DNA of 64,000 bases. It comes from Mycobacterium sp. AZCC_0083 (GTDB taxonomy: Bacteria > Actinomycetota > Actinomycetes > Mycobacteriales > Mycobacteriaceae). The position numbers and the translations under genes were made by a program. The notes beneath the pieces are model-generated. The model did no database searches and was not told the DNA's origin. It saw nothing but the letters and a program-made list of their open reading frames with translations. Position 1 is the stretch's first letter; each line of letters begins with the position of its first letter. The stretch lies in NCBI RefSeq assembly GCF_014202335.1, contig NZ_JACHGP010000019.1, positions 97,526 through 161,525 on the forward strand, written 5' to 3'. This document shows, piece after piece, positions 6,608 to 13,995 of this stretch.

Positions 6608-6920
6608 TGCCCAACTCCTCTGCCCATCGTTCGAAATCGCCGTCGCTCAAGATGGTCTGGCGCTTACCCATCCACTCGGCGAGCTTGTCGGCTGCCGTCT
6701 CCGAGAACTTCTCAACGACGACTGGCGGGATCCCCCGGTAGACCAGGGACGCGGTGCGGTCGCGGTTGTACGCGAACGCCACCTTGCCCAGCTTCTCCAC
6801 CATGTCCGGCGGCATATGGCCGTTGTGGTCGGTCAGGTACTTGTGCGCGTAGCTCAGCGCCGCGTACGCCGCCTCGGCGATCATCGCCGGGACGGGCACG
6901 CCGCTATTCGGGTAGGCCAT
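6588..6920 (-). CDS. Hypothetical phage protein, 110 aa
   Basis: Helical protein (AEAAYAALSYAHKYL, PDMVEKLGKVAFAYN, VVEKFSETAADKLAEWMG) with no recognised domain. ATG at 6920 overlaps the previous gene by 17 bases. Its helices loosely resemble those of the next gene upstream. Confidence 0.7.
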   Translation of the reverse strand: MAYPNSGVPVPAMIAEAAYAALSYAHKYLTDHNGHMPPDMVEKLGKVAFAYNRDRTASLVYRGIPPVVVEKFSETAADKLAEWMGKRQTILSDGDFERWAEELGSGEDTA

Positions 6921-7290
6921 TGTCCCCGAAGATGTCTCGATCCAGACCGCTGAACATCTCCGCGTCGGCTGCCTCTCGCTCCTCGCGGATCACGCCGACG
7001 AACCCCTCGAACATCTTCTTCGCGATGAGGTCGCACTCCACGACGGCGTGCGGGCCGTAGTGGGATGCGAGGTACGTCATCAGCTCCTCGTTGTAACCGT
7101 GCAGCCACTGCGAGATCATGTTCCGGTACGCTTCGGGCAGGTTGCTCGACAGCGCCAGGAAGTTCAGCATCAGGCGCGGGCCCTCAGCGATCATGAACGG
7201 GATCTTGTACGCCTCTTCGATATTCGCCTCGGTGAGGCGTGGCGCGTTCAGTTGGATCGGTGGCGGGATCGGCTTGCGGTCCCGGCTCAC
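6904..7290 (-). CDS. Hypothetical phage protein, 128 aa
   Basis: Helical protein (LMLNFLALSSNLPEAYRNM, ELMTYLASHYGPHAVVE, GVIREEREAADAEMF). It contains a NLPEAY segment echoing the LPEAL motif of the two genes upstream. GTG at 7290 gives a GTGA overlap. No family recognised. Confidence 0.7.
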   Translation of the reverse strand: MSRDRKPIPPPIQLNAPRLTEANIEEAYKIPFMIAEGPRLMLNFLALSSNLPEAYRNMISQWLHGYNEELMTYLASHYGPHAVVECDLIAKKMFEGFVGVIREEREAADAEMFSGLDRDIFGDNGLPE

Positions 7291-7508
7291 TTGATACCGA
7301 GCCCATCGAACAGCCCGCTGATGAACTTCTCGCCAGCGTCGGCGGCGTCTGCGAGGAACTCTTGCAGCGCCTCGGGGAGGTTGTCCTCGCCGTACTTCAC
7401 CCTGGCGTTCTCGATGGCTACACCCACGCCGACCGCAGCGGCCAGCAGCGCGGGGTTGGACACGCTCAGGACGTTCTCGATGACGTCGTCCACGATGTTG
7501 TCGGCCAT
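7287..7508 (-). CDS. Small helical protein, paralogue of the next gene
   Basis: 73 residues with a hydrophobic helix near 18-33 (PALLAAAVGVGVAIENA) followed by KYGEDNLPEALQEFLADAA. The same order, hydrophobic helix then KYG, LPEAL and a charged helix, occurs in the gene at 7508-7732, so the two arose by tandem duplication. The helix may insert in membranes, though it is weak. ATG overlaps the upstream stop by one base. Confidence 0.7.
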   Translation of the reverse strand: MADNIVDDVIENVLSVSNPALLAAAVGVGVAIENARVKYGEDNLPEALQEFLADAADAGEKFISGLFDGLGIK

Positions 7509-7732
7509 CAGACGATGCCCCACGGGTCGAGGGTCTTGCCGATGTATTCATCGGACGCGGCCGACACCCACTCGGTGTACTCGACCAGCGCCTCGGGCAG
7601 ATCGCCTCCCACGCCGTACTTCTCGATGAGCTTGGCCTTCGCCACGAACATCCCCACAGCGAGCGCAGACAGCACGATGCTGGGTGACTCTGTGGCCGCC
7701 GATACCGCGTTCTTGAGTGTTGTGTCGCTCAT
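7508..7732 (-). CDS. Small helical protein, paralogue of the previous gene
   Basis: 74 residues; hydrophobic helix near 18-33 (SIVLSALAVGMFVAKA), then KYGVGGDLPEALVEYTEWVSAASDEYI. It matches the neighbour in the KYG-x(2-4)-(D/N)LPEAL motif and spacing. ATG at 7732 overlaps the upstream TAA (TAATG). Function unknown. Confidence 0.7.
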   Translation of the reverse strand: MSDTTLKNAVSAATESPSIVLSALAVGMFVAKAKLIEKYGVGGDLPEALVEYTEWVSAASDEYIGKTLDPWGIV

Positions 7733-8118
7733 TAGTAGCTTCCGCCTCCGTTGTTGTAGAGAGCGCCGAGGATCTTGTTCCTCAACGCCAGGTTGATTGC
7801 TTCCTTTTCCAGTGCGTGGCAACGCCTTTCGCACGTACCCAGCTGCATGTGGGCGATGTCCATGGCGAGCTTCGCCGCCTGCACATCAGGATCGAGGGTC
7901 GCAGCGGCCTTCGACTTCCAGCCTGGACCGGTCCACCGGAACTCGACCACCGCGACAGCCTTGCCATGGATGGTCTCGTAGTGGCGCAGCTGCGCCCGAT
8001 GCCAGGCAAGCATCCGGTCCCACTTGTCCATCAGGAACGAGTTCTTGTCGAGCAGCCGGTCCAGGAGTGCTGGACTCAGCTCCGTGTAGACGTAGTCCTC
8101 GGAGTCATCCCAGCTCAT
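7732..8118 (-). CDS. Hypothetical phage protein, 128 aa
   Basis: Alpha-helical protein. The middle (LDRLLDKNSFLMDKWDRMLAW) and the C-terminal part (CERRCHALEKEAINLALRNKILGAL) are long amphipathic helices, and the gene ends in a glycine-rich tail. ATG at 8118 overlaps the protease stop as ATGA. Its position directly after a ClpP-like gene suggests shared expression only. Confidence 0.7.
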   Translation of the reverse strand: MSWDDSEDYVYTELSPALLDRLLDKNSFLMDKWDRMLAWHRAQLRHYETIHGKAVAVVEFRWTGPGWKSKAAATLDPDVQAAKLAMDIAHMQLGTCERRCHALEKEAINLALRNKILGALYNNGGGSY

Positions 8119-8645
8119 GCGATCGCATCAATCAGGTTGAGCGCCAACGCTTCCTTGGCGAACACCAGACGGTCAACAGGACCGTGCAGGGCCTTGCACT
8201 CCTCGTCGGTCAACCCGGCACGCTGCTGGACGAGTCCGCTCAGCATCGCGTCCTGGTACTCCCAGACCGCCACGTCACGCTTGATCGTGGAGACGAAGTC
8301 GGCGTCGAAGCTCATCTTCGCCTCATGCCAGATCGTCACGTCGAACTCGCCGCTGACTCGCCAGTCCCCGGCCTGGAGGATGACGGTGGCCATCGATCCG
8401 GCCATGCCGCGAACCTTGGTGGTAATGAAGTGCTTGCCATTGCCGCGTTCGGACAGTTCGACCAGTGTCGAGTACACCGACAGGCCGTCGATGATGTTGC
8501 CGCCCTGCGAGTTGATCACCAGCTCGATGTCAGACTCGGGGTACCGCTCATCGATCTCGTACAGTTCCTTGACGAGTGCGGTGGCGGTCTCCTCGGAGAT
8601 ATGCCCGATGAGGTATGCGCGGTGTACGTGGCCGGTGCGACTCAC
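8115..8645 (-). CDS. ClpP/crotonase-fold serine protease
   Basis: The ClpP-like fold is visible: AYLIGHI start, ELVINSQGGN (oxyanion glycines, about 42-52), then RGMAGSMATVIL, where the serine in AGSMA near residue 84 is the nucleophile, and TIWHEA with the catalytic histidine near 107. 176 residues matches stand-alone phage ClpP-like proteases. In most phages such proteases mature the capsid, but those sit beside the portal; this one is in the recombination operon, so a regulatory or host-directed role is more likely. Start: GTG at 8645 has GGAGG six bases upstream and a GTGA overlap, which I prefer to ATG at 8651. Confidence 0.85.
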   Translation of the reverse strand: MSRTGHVHRAYLIGHISEETATALVKELYEIDERYPESDIELVINSQGGNIIDGLSVYSTLVELSERGNGKHFITTKVRGMAGSMATVILQAGDWRVSGEFDVTIWHEAKMSFDADFVSTIKRDVAVWEYQDAMLSGLVQQRAGLTDEECKALHGPVDRLVFAKEALALNLIDAIA

Positions 8646-8887
8646 GGCCATCCTCCGACACTCGCCATGGCTGCTTCCTTCGTCTCGTACGCACCACTGG
8701 TGTCGAAATCCCAGTTTCCAGGGCCACTTCCGAGTGGTCGGTTACCAGTGATCCAGTAGGCAATCTCTCCGCGATGGTCGAAGTGCGTGTAGTTCACCAG
8801 GTACTCGGTATCGCCATCGATGGCCCGGTAGAACCAGTCGGGCCGTCCGTATCGGTTTTCCTCCTCGGTGAAGATCTCGAACTTCAC
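8642..8887 (-). CDS. Hypothetical phage protein, 81 aa
   Basis: Small acidic, aromatic-rich protein (EEENRYGRPDWFYRA, EIAYWITGNRPLG, NWDFDTSGAYETKEAAM). GTG at 8887 overlaps the exonuclease stop. Family not recognised. Confidence 0.7.
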   Translation of the reverse strand: MKFEIFTEEENRYGRPDWFYRAIDGDTEYLVNYTHFDHRGEIAYWITGNRPLGSGPGNWDFDTSGAYETKEAAMASVGGWP

Positions 8888-9792
8888 AGCTCGATCCTCT
8901 TGAACTCGGAGACGTAACGCAGCTTCCTCGCCCACTGACCACAGCGGACGATCTGACGGCCGCGCTCCAGCGGCACGCGGTGAACGGTCCACTCCCACTT
9001 GCCCTGCATGTTCGGGGCCTGGGGGCAGTGGAACATCAGGGCCTCGTCGTAATCGCAGTCGTGCGAAGCAAACTCGGCCTTGCCGTCAGCGTTCGGGTAG
9101 AAGTCGGCCCACGGCACGTCCTGCCGCACGATGTCGTCCTGGTAGAGCTGGCCCTCGACATACAGGGCGAGCTGGCCAGAGACGCCCATGCGGTACTCGT
9201 CGTCCTTGCCGGTCTTGATGTCCACCATGTACCGCTTGCCGTCGATCTCAACGATGCGGTCAGCGGAACCAGCGGCACGGAGGACGAACGCGTTGCCGGT
9301 CGGTGTCTTCATCGGCACGTTCACTGACAGGAACACCTCGCGGGCGATGTACGACAGGTGGGGCGAGGATGAGATGTACTCGTAGTAGCCGTCCAGCGGC
9401 CCCTTCATGTCCTCTTCGACTGCGCCCCAGTCGAATCCGTCAGGGTTGACCTCGATGGCCTCGCAGTAGTCATGGATCGACGTGCCACGGTCAGCCTTGT
9501 TGGTGTTGCCGCCGATGGTCTCGGCCGTCGCGGCGATCTCCTTGAGAGCGCCCTTCTCCTTGTCCCAGTTGCCGCCCTTGGCGACGATGGCCTTGACACG
9601 GTTCAGTAGGGACGGTGTCTGCGCCATGCCGATCATGGCGTTGGCCTGGTAGTACTTGAATAGGCCGTCGCTGGCTTTGTCGATGTCCTTCGCCAGGGTC
9701 GAGCATCGCGAGTACGACACGCGTGGCCCACCTTCCGGTGGGTATAGCTTCGGGCGACCGTAGTTGTCGCGGGGGATCTTCCAGTCGGTCAC
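8884..9792 (-). CDS. Cas4/RecB-type PD-(D/E)XK exonuclease
   Basis: The nuclease core is visible in the second half: GSADRIVEIDG carries the catalytic aspartate near 178, YMVDIKTGK carries the (D/E)-x-K pair near 190, and QLALYVEG is the family's glutamine-tyrosine motif near 208. An N-terminal RGTSIHDYCEAI helix near 103 is also typical. Such enzymes resect double-stranded ends to make 3' single strands. The gene follows ERF with one small gene between, the classic phage recombination pair. 302 residues; GTG at 9792 with GTGA overlap. No cluster cysteines of the Cas4 type are obvious. Confidence 0.85.
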   Translation of the reverse strand: MTDWKIPRDNYGRPKLYPPEGGPRVSYSRCSTLAKDIDKASDGLFKYYQANAMIGMAQTPSLLNRVKAIVAKGGNWDKEKGALKEIAATAETIGGNTNKADRGTSIHDYCEAIEVNPDGFDWGAVEEDMKGPLDGYYEYISSSPHLSYIAREVFLSVNVPMKTPTGNAFVLRAAGSADRIVEIDGKRYMVDIKTGKDDEYRMGVSGQLALYVEGQLYQDDIVRQDVPWADFYPNADGKAEFASHDCDYDEALMFHCPQAPNMQGKWEWTVHRVPLERGRQIVRCGQWARKLRYVSEFKRIEL

Positions 9793-9959
9793 TTACCGTC
9801 CTTGACCCATTCGTATGCAGCCTGCGCGCCTGCTAGGAGTTCCTCCGCATTGGCGAATGCAGCCTGGTAACCGATGACCCGGTCGAGCACCTGGAGACGG
9901 AGTTGCGCCTTCTCGCCGTCCGACCAAAGCTTTCGGGCGACCGGTGCCCCGACGCTCAC
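9789..9959 (-). CDS. Small protein between ERF and exonuclease, 56 aa
   Basis: GTG at 9959 overlaps the ERF stop and the TGA at 9789 overlaps the exonuclease start, both four-base overlaps. The product is one long amphipathic helix (EKAQLRLQVLDRVIGYQAAF, NAEELLAGAQAAYEWVK). It could be an accessory factor for the recombination pair; this is from position only. Confidence 0.75.
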   Translation of the reverse strand: MSVGAPVARKLWSDGEKAQLRLQVLDRVIGYQAAFANAEELLAGAQAAYEWVKDGK

Positions 9960-10777
9960 TCGGCCACCTGCGTAGCACCCAGCTCCGAGCCCGCGTTGGC
10001 GATGGCCTCGAAGTGCTCAGCGACCTTGGTCAGAGCAGCCTGGTCGGTGGAATTGACGATTGCCCCACCATCGGGGTACTCCTCAGCGAAGAACGCCTGC
10101 ACAGCCTTCGGGTTGTTGCCCGACGCCTTCGCTGCTGCCTTGACACGGTTGATCAGCTCCGCGACGGCCGGGTCGCCGAGAGACTCACCGGGAGCTGGTG
10201 ACGACTTGGCGCGGGATGGGCGCTGCGCGGCGGGCTTTCCGCCACGGCCGGACGCTGCGTTGCCGTCATCGTCCTCGTCGGCGACCAGGCCCAGGATTGC
10301 CATGAATGCGTACCGCTTGGCGTACGTGATCGCGGAGCCCTGCGCCTGCGGATCGTTCTTCACCGGCCGCAGGATCATCTTGGACGTACGGGACTGGCCC
10401 GACTCATGCAGCACCGTGGTGGCCAGAGTGTCGTGCGGCTTGCCCTCGATCAGGACGTACCCCGGCTCCTGGATGACGGCCAGCCCATGCTTGGCGAGGA
10501 CCGGCTGCGCCTCGGCCTTGACGGCGGGCAGGTCGGCGTACTTGCTCTTGAAGAACGGGTTCGCGGTGTCCTTGGCGACGGCACCGAACTCGGCCTGGGC
10601 GGCGACGAGAGCTGCGGCCAACGCAGTCCCGATCTCACCGGTCGATGTCAGTACGCGAGTGTTGTAGGCGTAGTTGACCGACTCGGCGGGGACGCGCACG
10701 TTCACCGACTTGGCAGTGTCGACGCCAGACGGCTTCACCTCGGTGGTCTCAGCCTTCTTGGCGGTATCGTCGCTCAC
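9956..10777 (-). CDS. erf: ERF-family single-strand annealing recombinase
   Basis: The ERF superfamily anneals complementary single strands in phage recombination. The family's two signature blocks are present: FFKSKYADLPAVKAEAQPVL followed by HGLAVIQ (about 76-105), and QAQGSAITYAKRYAFMAILG with the acidic DEDDDGN tail (about 147-176). The C-terminal 90 residues are a linker plus a helical domain ending FEAIANAG. 273 residues from GTG at 10777. With the downstream exonuclease it forms a complete two-component recombination system like RecET. Confidence 0.93.
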   Translation of the reverse strand: MSDDTAKKAETTEVKPSGVDTAKSVNVRVPAESVNYAYNTRVLTSTGEIGTALAAALVAAQAEFGAVAKDTANPFFKSKYADLPAVKAEAQPVLAKHGLAVIQEPGYVLIEGKPHDTLATTVLHESGQSRTSKMILRPVKNDPQAQGSAITYAKRYAFMAILGLVADEDDDGNAASGRGGKPAAQRPSRAKSSPAPGESLGDPAVAELINRVKAAAKASGNNPKAVQAFFAEEYPDGGAIVNSTDQAALTKVAEHFEAIANAGSELGATQVAE

Positions 10778-10848
10778 AGGTCATGCGCTCCTATGTAGAG
10801 GAAGGCGAACACGAATAGCCATGTCCACCAGGGGAATATGCCGAGCAC
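10774..10848 (-). CDS. 24-residue membrane micropeptide
   Basis: GTG at 10848 opens a frame encoding a nearly pure transmembrane helix (GIFPWWTWLFVFAFLYIGA) that ends by a GTGA overlap with the ERF gene. It starts two bases after the upstream stop. The exact fit between neighbours and the hydrophobic sequence suggest translation, although no strong ribosome-binding site is visible. Confidence 0.5.
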   Translation of the reverse strand: MLGIFPWWTWLFVFAFLYIGAHDL

Positions 10849-10850
10849 GG

Positions 10851-11177
10851 CTATGCAGCGATGAGCTGCTTGATCTTTCGGTTCGTCTTGCCCTGGCCCT
10901 CGATGGCGTCCGCGAGGATCGCGAGGGTGGACTTCTCAACCGTGGTGTTGCGCAAGATGACTCGCAGCGCCGACCACCAGGTGCGGTGAGGATCCTTGGG
11001 TGCAGACATTTCCAACGCGTACTCCAGCGCGGTGATGATCGTCACCGGCTCGCCAGCGTTGATGGACTCCTGCAGAAGACGTTTCGTGATCTGCAGTGTC
11101 GAGATCAGACCGTCTGGGTCATCCGTCAGGACTGCGTGGTTCCGGCGCGCAATGCGCCGCAGCTTGTTTGTACCCAT
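10851..11177 (-). CDS. Hypothetical phage protein, 108 aa
   Basis: Basic N-terminus (NKLRRIARRNHAV), then helices (ISTLQITKRLLQESINAG, VTIITALEYALEMSA) and a charged end (GKTNRKIKQLIAA). Possibly a small DNA-binding protein, but no HTH can be assigned. ATG at 11177. Second gene of the early leftward operon. Confidence 0.7.
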   Translation of the reverse strand: MGTNKLRRIARRNHAVLTDDPDGLISTLQITKRLLQESINAGEPVTIITALEYALEMSAPKDPHRTWWSALRVILRNTTVEKSTLAILADAIEGQGKTNRKIKQLIAA

Positions 11178-11196
11178 CGTTGTATCATCATGCCTC

Positions 11197-11209
11197 AGCC
11201 CTGTAATCG
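11197..11209 (+). promoter_or_regulatory. Partial operator-like motif plus GCAGGTCAG
   Basis: The core CCTGTAATC (11200-11208) is joined directly to GCAGGTCAG (11209-11217). It lies between two leftward genes and is the only copy pointing against local transcription. The same pairing of CCTGTAATC with GGTCAG occurs at 11762-11779. Confidence 0.45.
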
Positions 11210-11213
11210 CAGG

Positions 11214-11474
11214 TCAGGCCGCTATTTGCGGGCGTACGAGCCAGCAGTTGTCACGGAATGGGTTGAAGTCCCATGGGGCACACCCAATCGCCTTCAACTC
11301 CTGAGCAAGCATGTGGCGCTGGGTCATCTTGTCCGAATATGCAGCGGACTGGGCGGCGCTGCCCGAGTGTCTCCACACGCCACCGGCATGCCAATTCCTC
11401 AGCTCGTCGTCCAGCTCCCACAGCAACTCCAGTAGTTCGTTTCGCTCAGTAAGGAACTCAGCGCGACTGGGCAT
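11214..11474 (-). CDS. First gene of the early leftward operon, 86 aa
   Basis: Helical protein with a leucine- and glutamate-rich N-terminus (FLTERNELLELLWELDDELRNW) and a helix containing DKMTQRHMLAQELKAIG. Nothing identifies a family. ATG at 11474; an operator-like motif ends 30 bases upstream. As the promoter-proximal gene of the leftward arm it is a candidate regulator. Confidence 0.7.
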   Translation of the reverse strand: MPSRAEFLTERNELLELLWELDDELRNWHAGGVWRHSGSAAQSAAYSDKMTQRHMLAQELKAIGCAPWDFNPFRDNCWLVRPQIAA

Positions 11475-11502
11475 GCGGAGGATCCTGTCAAACGACAGCG
11501 AC

Positions 11503-11515
11503 GGATTACAGGGAG
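11503..11515 (-). promoter_or_regulatory. Operator-like motif before the leftward operon
   Basis: On the minus strand it reads CTCCCTGTAATCC, 12 of 13 bases of the motif. The core CCTGTAATC ends exactly 30 bases before the ATG at 11474, the same spacing seen at 12052 and 47734. Confidence 0.6.
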
Positions 11516-11689
11516 ATGTGTCGGGGGGCCCGCCGGGACACGACCCCCGGCGGGGCGACCGAACCTAATCGTCCGCACCAGATCAGACAGGAAGGGAATC
11601 CACTTACCGACCTGGCCCACCGGTAACGTACCCCATCCTTGCCATCGGCAACCGCGAACTTACGGTTCGGTAAGGTTAACCTCATCTTG

Positions 11690-11705
11690 TGTGATTCACA
11701 TCACA
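11690..11705. promoter_or_regulatory. CRP-type palindrome TGTGA-N6-TCACA
   Basis: TGTGATTCACATCACA is an exact match to the consensus site of cAMP receptor proteins, TGTGA-N6-TCACA, used by mycobacterial CRP and Cmr. It sits in the middle of the divergent control region. If occupied, it would tie early phage transcription to host cAMP. Binding is inferred. Confidence 0.45.
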
Positions 11706-11758
11706 TTTCATTGCCAGCACGCCTTCAAGCTCCTCCATCGCCCCTGCTCAGCGCCTTG

Positions 11759-11771
11759 CCCCCTGTAATCA
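11759..11771 (+). promoter_or_regulatory. Operator-like motif with adjoining CTGGTCAG
   Basis: CCTGTAATC at 11762-11770 is followed by ACTGGTCAG at 11771-11779. It points toward the rightward operon, about 270 bases upstream of its first gene. Confidence 0.45.
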
Positions 11772-12010
11772 CTGGTCAGCAAACCGTTACCTTCTAAAAG
11801 GACCGTGCGAGCGCAGCGAGCCCCTACCCCGAAGGGGCCTAGCAACACGGATGTGTTGCGTCTCCCCAGAGCGACCGGTTGGGTCTGGTACCCGACAAGG
11901 TCAACGGAGTGATCCTCTTAATAGATCCTCCTACTCGATAGTAAAGCTCAAACCTGTACTGAGGCTTAGTAATACAGCTTTACCTGTAACCCTATTACAA
12001 GCGCGTACGC

Positions 12011-12023
12011 TTCCCTGTAATCC
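12011..12023 (+). promoter_or_regulatory. Operator-like motif before the rightward operon
   Basis: Exact TTCCCTGTAATCC. The core CCTGTAATC ends at 12022, 30 bases before the ATG at 12052, with no strong ribosome-binding site in between. A related CCTGTAACC lies at 11983-11991. In a leaderless transcript this position would be the -35 region. Confidence 0.65.
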
Positions 12024-12051
12024 AACTCCCGCGCCTGCCAAGCTCATTCGC

Positions 12052-12864
12052 ATGAGCACAGACATCCGCGAGAACTACGAGGGGCTGGTTGACGGCGAGC
12101 GCGTCGTCACCGCGTACCGCGCCTTCGCAGAGCCCGACAAGCCGTACTGCATCACCCTCGACCTCGGGGACCAGATCGTGTCCGGTGCATTCCGACCGCT
12201 GGTCGCCGACGAAGACTTCACCGCCGAAGAGGCAGAGTCGTTGAACCGCGCCAACATCATCGACTGGGTGAGCGTCCTGACGGACCTGATCGAGAAGGCG
12301 CAAGCTTGGGACGACTTCGTCGCGGAAGTCGAGGAGGCCGAACAGTACCCCGACGAGTACTACGGGGCCGAGTTCCTGTCCGGCGGCGGCGTCATCACGG
12401 ACACGTTCGACCGTTCCGGCGCAGTCGATCTGGACGCACCCGCCACCACGGCCTGGTCGGTCGACAACCTCGGGTACAACGAGATCGATTCGGTGTGGAT
12501 GGATCGCCAGGGCGACCGCTACAAGCACGTGAACGGTGTCTGGTACATCCAGGACTGCGACGACATTCTTGGAGATTGGGATGAGATCGCCTCCAACTCC
12601 GACCTCCTGACCGACTACGGCCCGTACACCACGACGCTCGCCGACCGTGCGCCGCGTCAGGCGAAGAGCCTCGGCGAAGACGAGCGTGACGCCGAATGGT
12701 CCTTCACGGCCGACGACGGAACGGTCTTCATCTACCGCTGGAACGGCGAGACCTGGGAGGGCAAGTCCTCCGCGTTCGGCGACGGCGACGTCTGGGTGTC
12801 GATCAGCGCGGACGGACCCGTCATCCGCAACACCCCCAACTACCTCATCGAAATCATCAAGTAA
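12052..12864 (+). CDS. Large acidic hypothetical protein, first rightward gene
   Basis: 270 residues, strongly acidic, rich in Asp/Glu and tyrosine/tryptophan. No membrane segment. Pieces such as DSVWMDRQGDRYKHVNGVWYIQ, ERDAEWSFTADDGTVFIYRWNGETWEG and DVWVSISADG repeat a theme of short beta strands, suggesting an all-beta repeat domain. Family not recognised. Being promoter-proximal, it is likely the most expressed protein of this arm. Confidence 0.8.
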   Translation: MSTDIRENYEGLVDGERVVTAYRAFAEPDKPYCITLDLGDQIVSGAFRPLVADEDFTAEEAESLNRANIIDWVSVLTDLIEKAQAWDDFVAEVEEAEQYPDEYYGAEFLSGGGVITDTFDRSGAVDLDAPATTAWSVDNLGYNEIDSVWMDRQGDRYKHVNGVWYIQDCDDILGDWDEIASNSDLLTDYGPYTTTLADRAPRQAKSLGEDERDAEWSFTADDGTVFIYRWNGETWEGKSSAFGDGDVWVSISADGPVIRNTPNYLIEIIK

Positions 12865-12877
12865 CCCCGAAGGAATC

Positions 12878-13213
12878 ATGAGCAAGAACAACACCATCAA
12901 CGGGACACCGGGACTCAAGCGGATCGTCCCCGCAGGCGAGCCGATCTTCGGCCTGGGCGCGAAGGTCACCGGCCGTAACCTCGCCGCCATCAGCTACATC
13001 GTGTCGCTGGAGGCTGAGCGCCGTGGCGTCCCGCTGGGGATCGAAACCGTCTTCGCGGCTACCGGCGAGCTGGTCTCGATCACCGTCAAGGACGACACCA
13101 AGGCAGAGGACTTCGTCCTGGAGGTCGGCGATGCAATCGTCCTGACCCCTCAGGCCCTGGAGGCTCAGGTGCTGCCGGTGAGCCTGTACAACCAGGTGTT
13201 CCGCGAGCTGTGA
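12878..13213 (+). CDS. Hypothetical phage protein, 111 aa
   Basis: ATG at 12878 follows GAAGGAATC. The product has a glycine-rich N-terminus and a mixed alpha/beta core (VTGRNLAAISYIVSLEAERRG, ETVFAATGELVSITVKDD). No family recognised. Its stop overlaps the next start as GTGA. Confidence 0.75.
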   Translation: MSKNNTINGTPGLKRIVPAGEPIFGLGAKVTGRNLAAISYIVSLEAERRGVPLGIETVFAATGELVSITVKDDTKAEDFVLEVGDAIVLTPQALEAQVLPVSLYNQVFREL

Positions 13214-13503
13214 CCCTGCAGACGTTCACCCACAACCCGACCAAGGTCGGAGCCATTCAGGTGGCCCGACCCTGGTCAGGTGTGGAGCGTTCCGTTCCAA
13301 CCGCCCGCCAGGTGAAGACCGGCGCAGGTGGACTGGCGTGGTTCGTGGTGTCCACCCACGGCAGCCTGGAGACGCAGCGTGCGTACGCGGGTGACTGGAT
13401 TGTCCGGCACCCCAACGGTTCCCATGAAGTTCTGACCGACGACCAGTTCCAGCTGTATTACGGAGATAGCAAAGATGTCGACACCGACCCTGCCGAGGAC
13501 TGA
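13210..13503 (+). CDS. Small PGDYG-like phage protein
   Basis: 97 residues. The end, AYAGDWIVRHPNGSHEVLTDDQFQLYY, matches a domain common in phages and their hosts: a GDW-(I/V) strand, a short turn, and a V-L-(T/S)-x-x-x-F close. Its role is unknown. GTG start, four-base overlap with the previous gene. Confidence 0.75.
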   Translation: MTLQTFTHNPTKVGAIQVARPWSGVERSVPTARQVKTGAGGLAWFVVSTHGSLETQRAYAGDWIVRHPNGSHEVLTDDQFQLYYGDSKDVDTDPAED

Positions 13504-13783
13504 CTTCGACACCGACATCATGTCGGCGGTCGACGGCGCGTTCAAGGAACTCGACTGTTGCAGTCAGCGCAAGGAACAGCTGGCCTGTGGCGGCGACATC
13601 GCCGGATACCAGGAGTACCACGACTGCATCCAAGGCTGGCTGTGCAAGACCCACTGGGACCAGGCACTCCAGTTCCTTCCAGTGTGGAAGGAACGCATCC
13701 GCACCAACGGCAGCATGGGATGCACTCACTGCCTCAACCGGTTCGATGACATCCGCAAGCTAGTGAGGCTGACCTCGGTATGA
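13475..13783 (+). CDS. Cysteine-rich hypothetical protein
   Basis: 102 residues with cysteines at 28-29 (CC), 38, 51, 57, 83 and 86. The CTHC pair near 83-86 and the earlier cysteines could hold zinc. A helix IQGWLCKTHWDQALQFL lies in the middle. It overlaps the previous gene by 29 bases. Not recognised. Confidence 0.7.
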   Translation: MSTPTLPRTDFDTDIMSAVDGAFKELDCCSQRKEQLACGGDIAGYQEYHDCIQGWLCKTHWDQALQFLPVWKERIRTNGSMGCTHCLNRFDDIRKLVRLTSV

Positions 13784-13995
13784 CCAAGATCCTGATCGCC
13801 GCAGCAGCGGCTGCCGCCACCCTCGGACTGTCGGCGTGCAACCCCGGTGAGCCCGTGCCCACACCCGCCAACCCCGGCGCACCGGCCAGCTGCGCATTCG
13901 TGAACGCCCCGAAGAGTGGCTTCGTCCCTGGCGGCGATCTACGCCTGGACCCCGGCACTCACTTGGGTCCACGTATCGGGCTGCCGTTCCAGTGA
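13780..13995 (+). CDS. Small phage lipoprotein
   Basis: 71 residues. A signal peptide (MTKILIAAAAAAATLG) leads to the lipobox LSAC, with the modified cysteine at 20. The mature part is proline-rich with one further cysteine. It would be anchored to the outer face of the host membrane. It starts MTKIL like the lipoprotein at 49854. Prophage lipoproteins often alter the surface or block superinfection; that is inference here. Confidence 0.8.
   Translation: MTKILIAAAAAAATLGLSACNPGEPVPTPANPGAPASCAFVNAPKSGFVPGGDLRLDPGTHLGPRIGLPFQ

Larger units (their letters stand above)
11476..12051. promoter_or_regulatory. Divergent control region between leftward and rightward early operons
   Basis: This 576-base stretch has no convincing gene and is richer in A and T than its surroundings. 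It holds four copies or near-copies of the CCTGTAATC core (11504, 11762, 11983 as CCTGTAACC, and 12014), a CRP-like palindrome (11690-11705), the palindrome GGTTAACC near 11674, and a small hairpin GCCCCT/AGGGGC at 11821-11839. It must contain promoters for both directions, but no consensus -35/-10 pair stands out. Confidence 0.7.

Noticed and set aside
8115..8645. ClpP-like protease as the capsid maturation protease
   Set aside because: The head operon has a separate scaffold gene and P22-type coat, and the protease lies in the recombination operon about 33 kb away.
11851..12051. Extension of the first rightward gene upstream to 11851
   Set aside because: The added residues do not look protein-like, and the ATG at 12052 has the same spacing from the operator motif as other operon starts.
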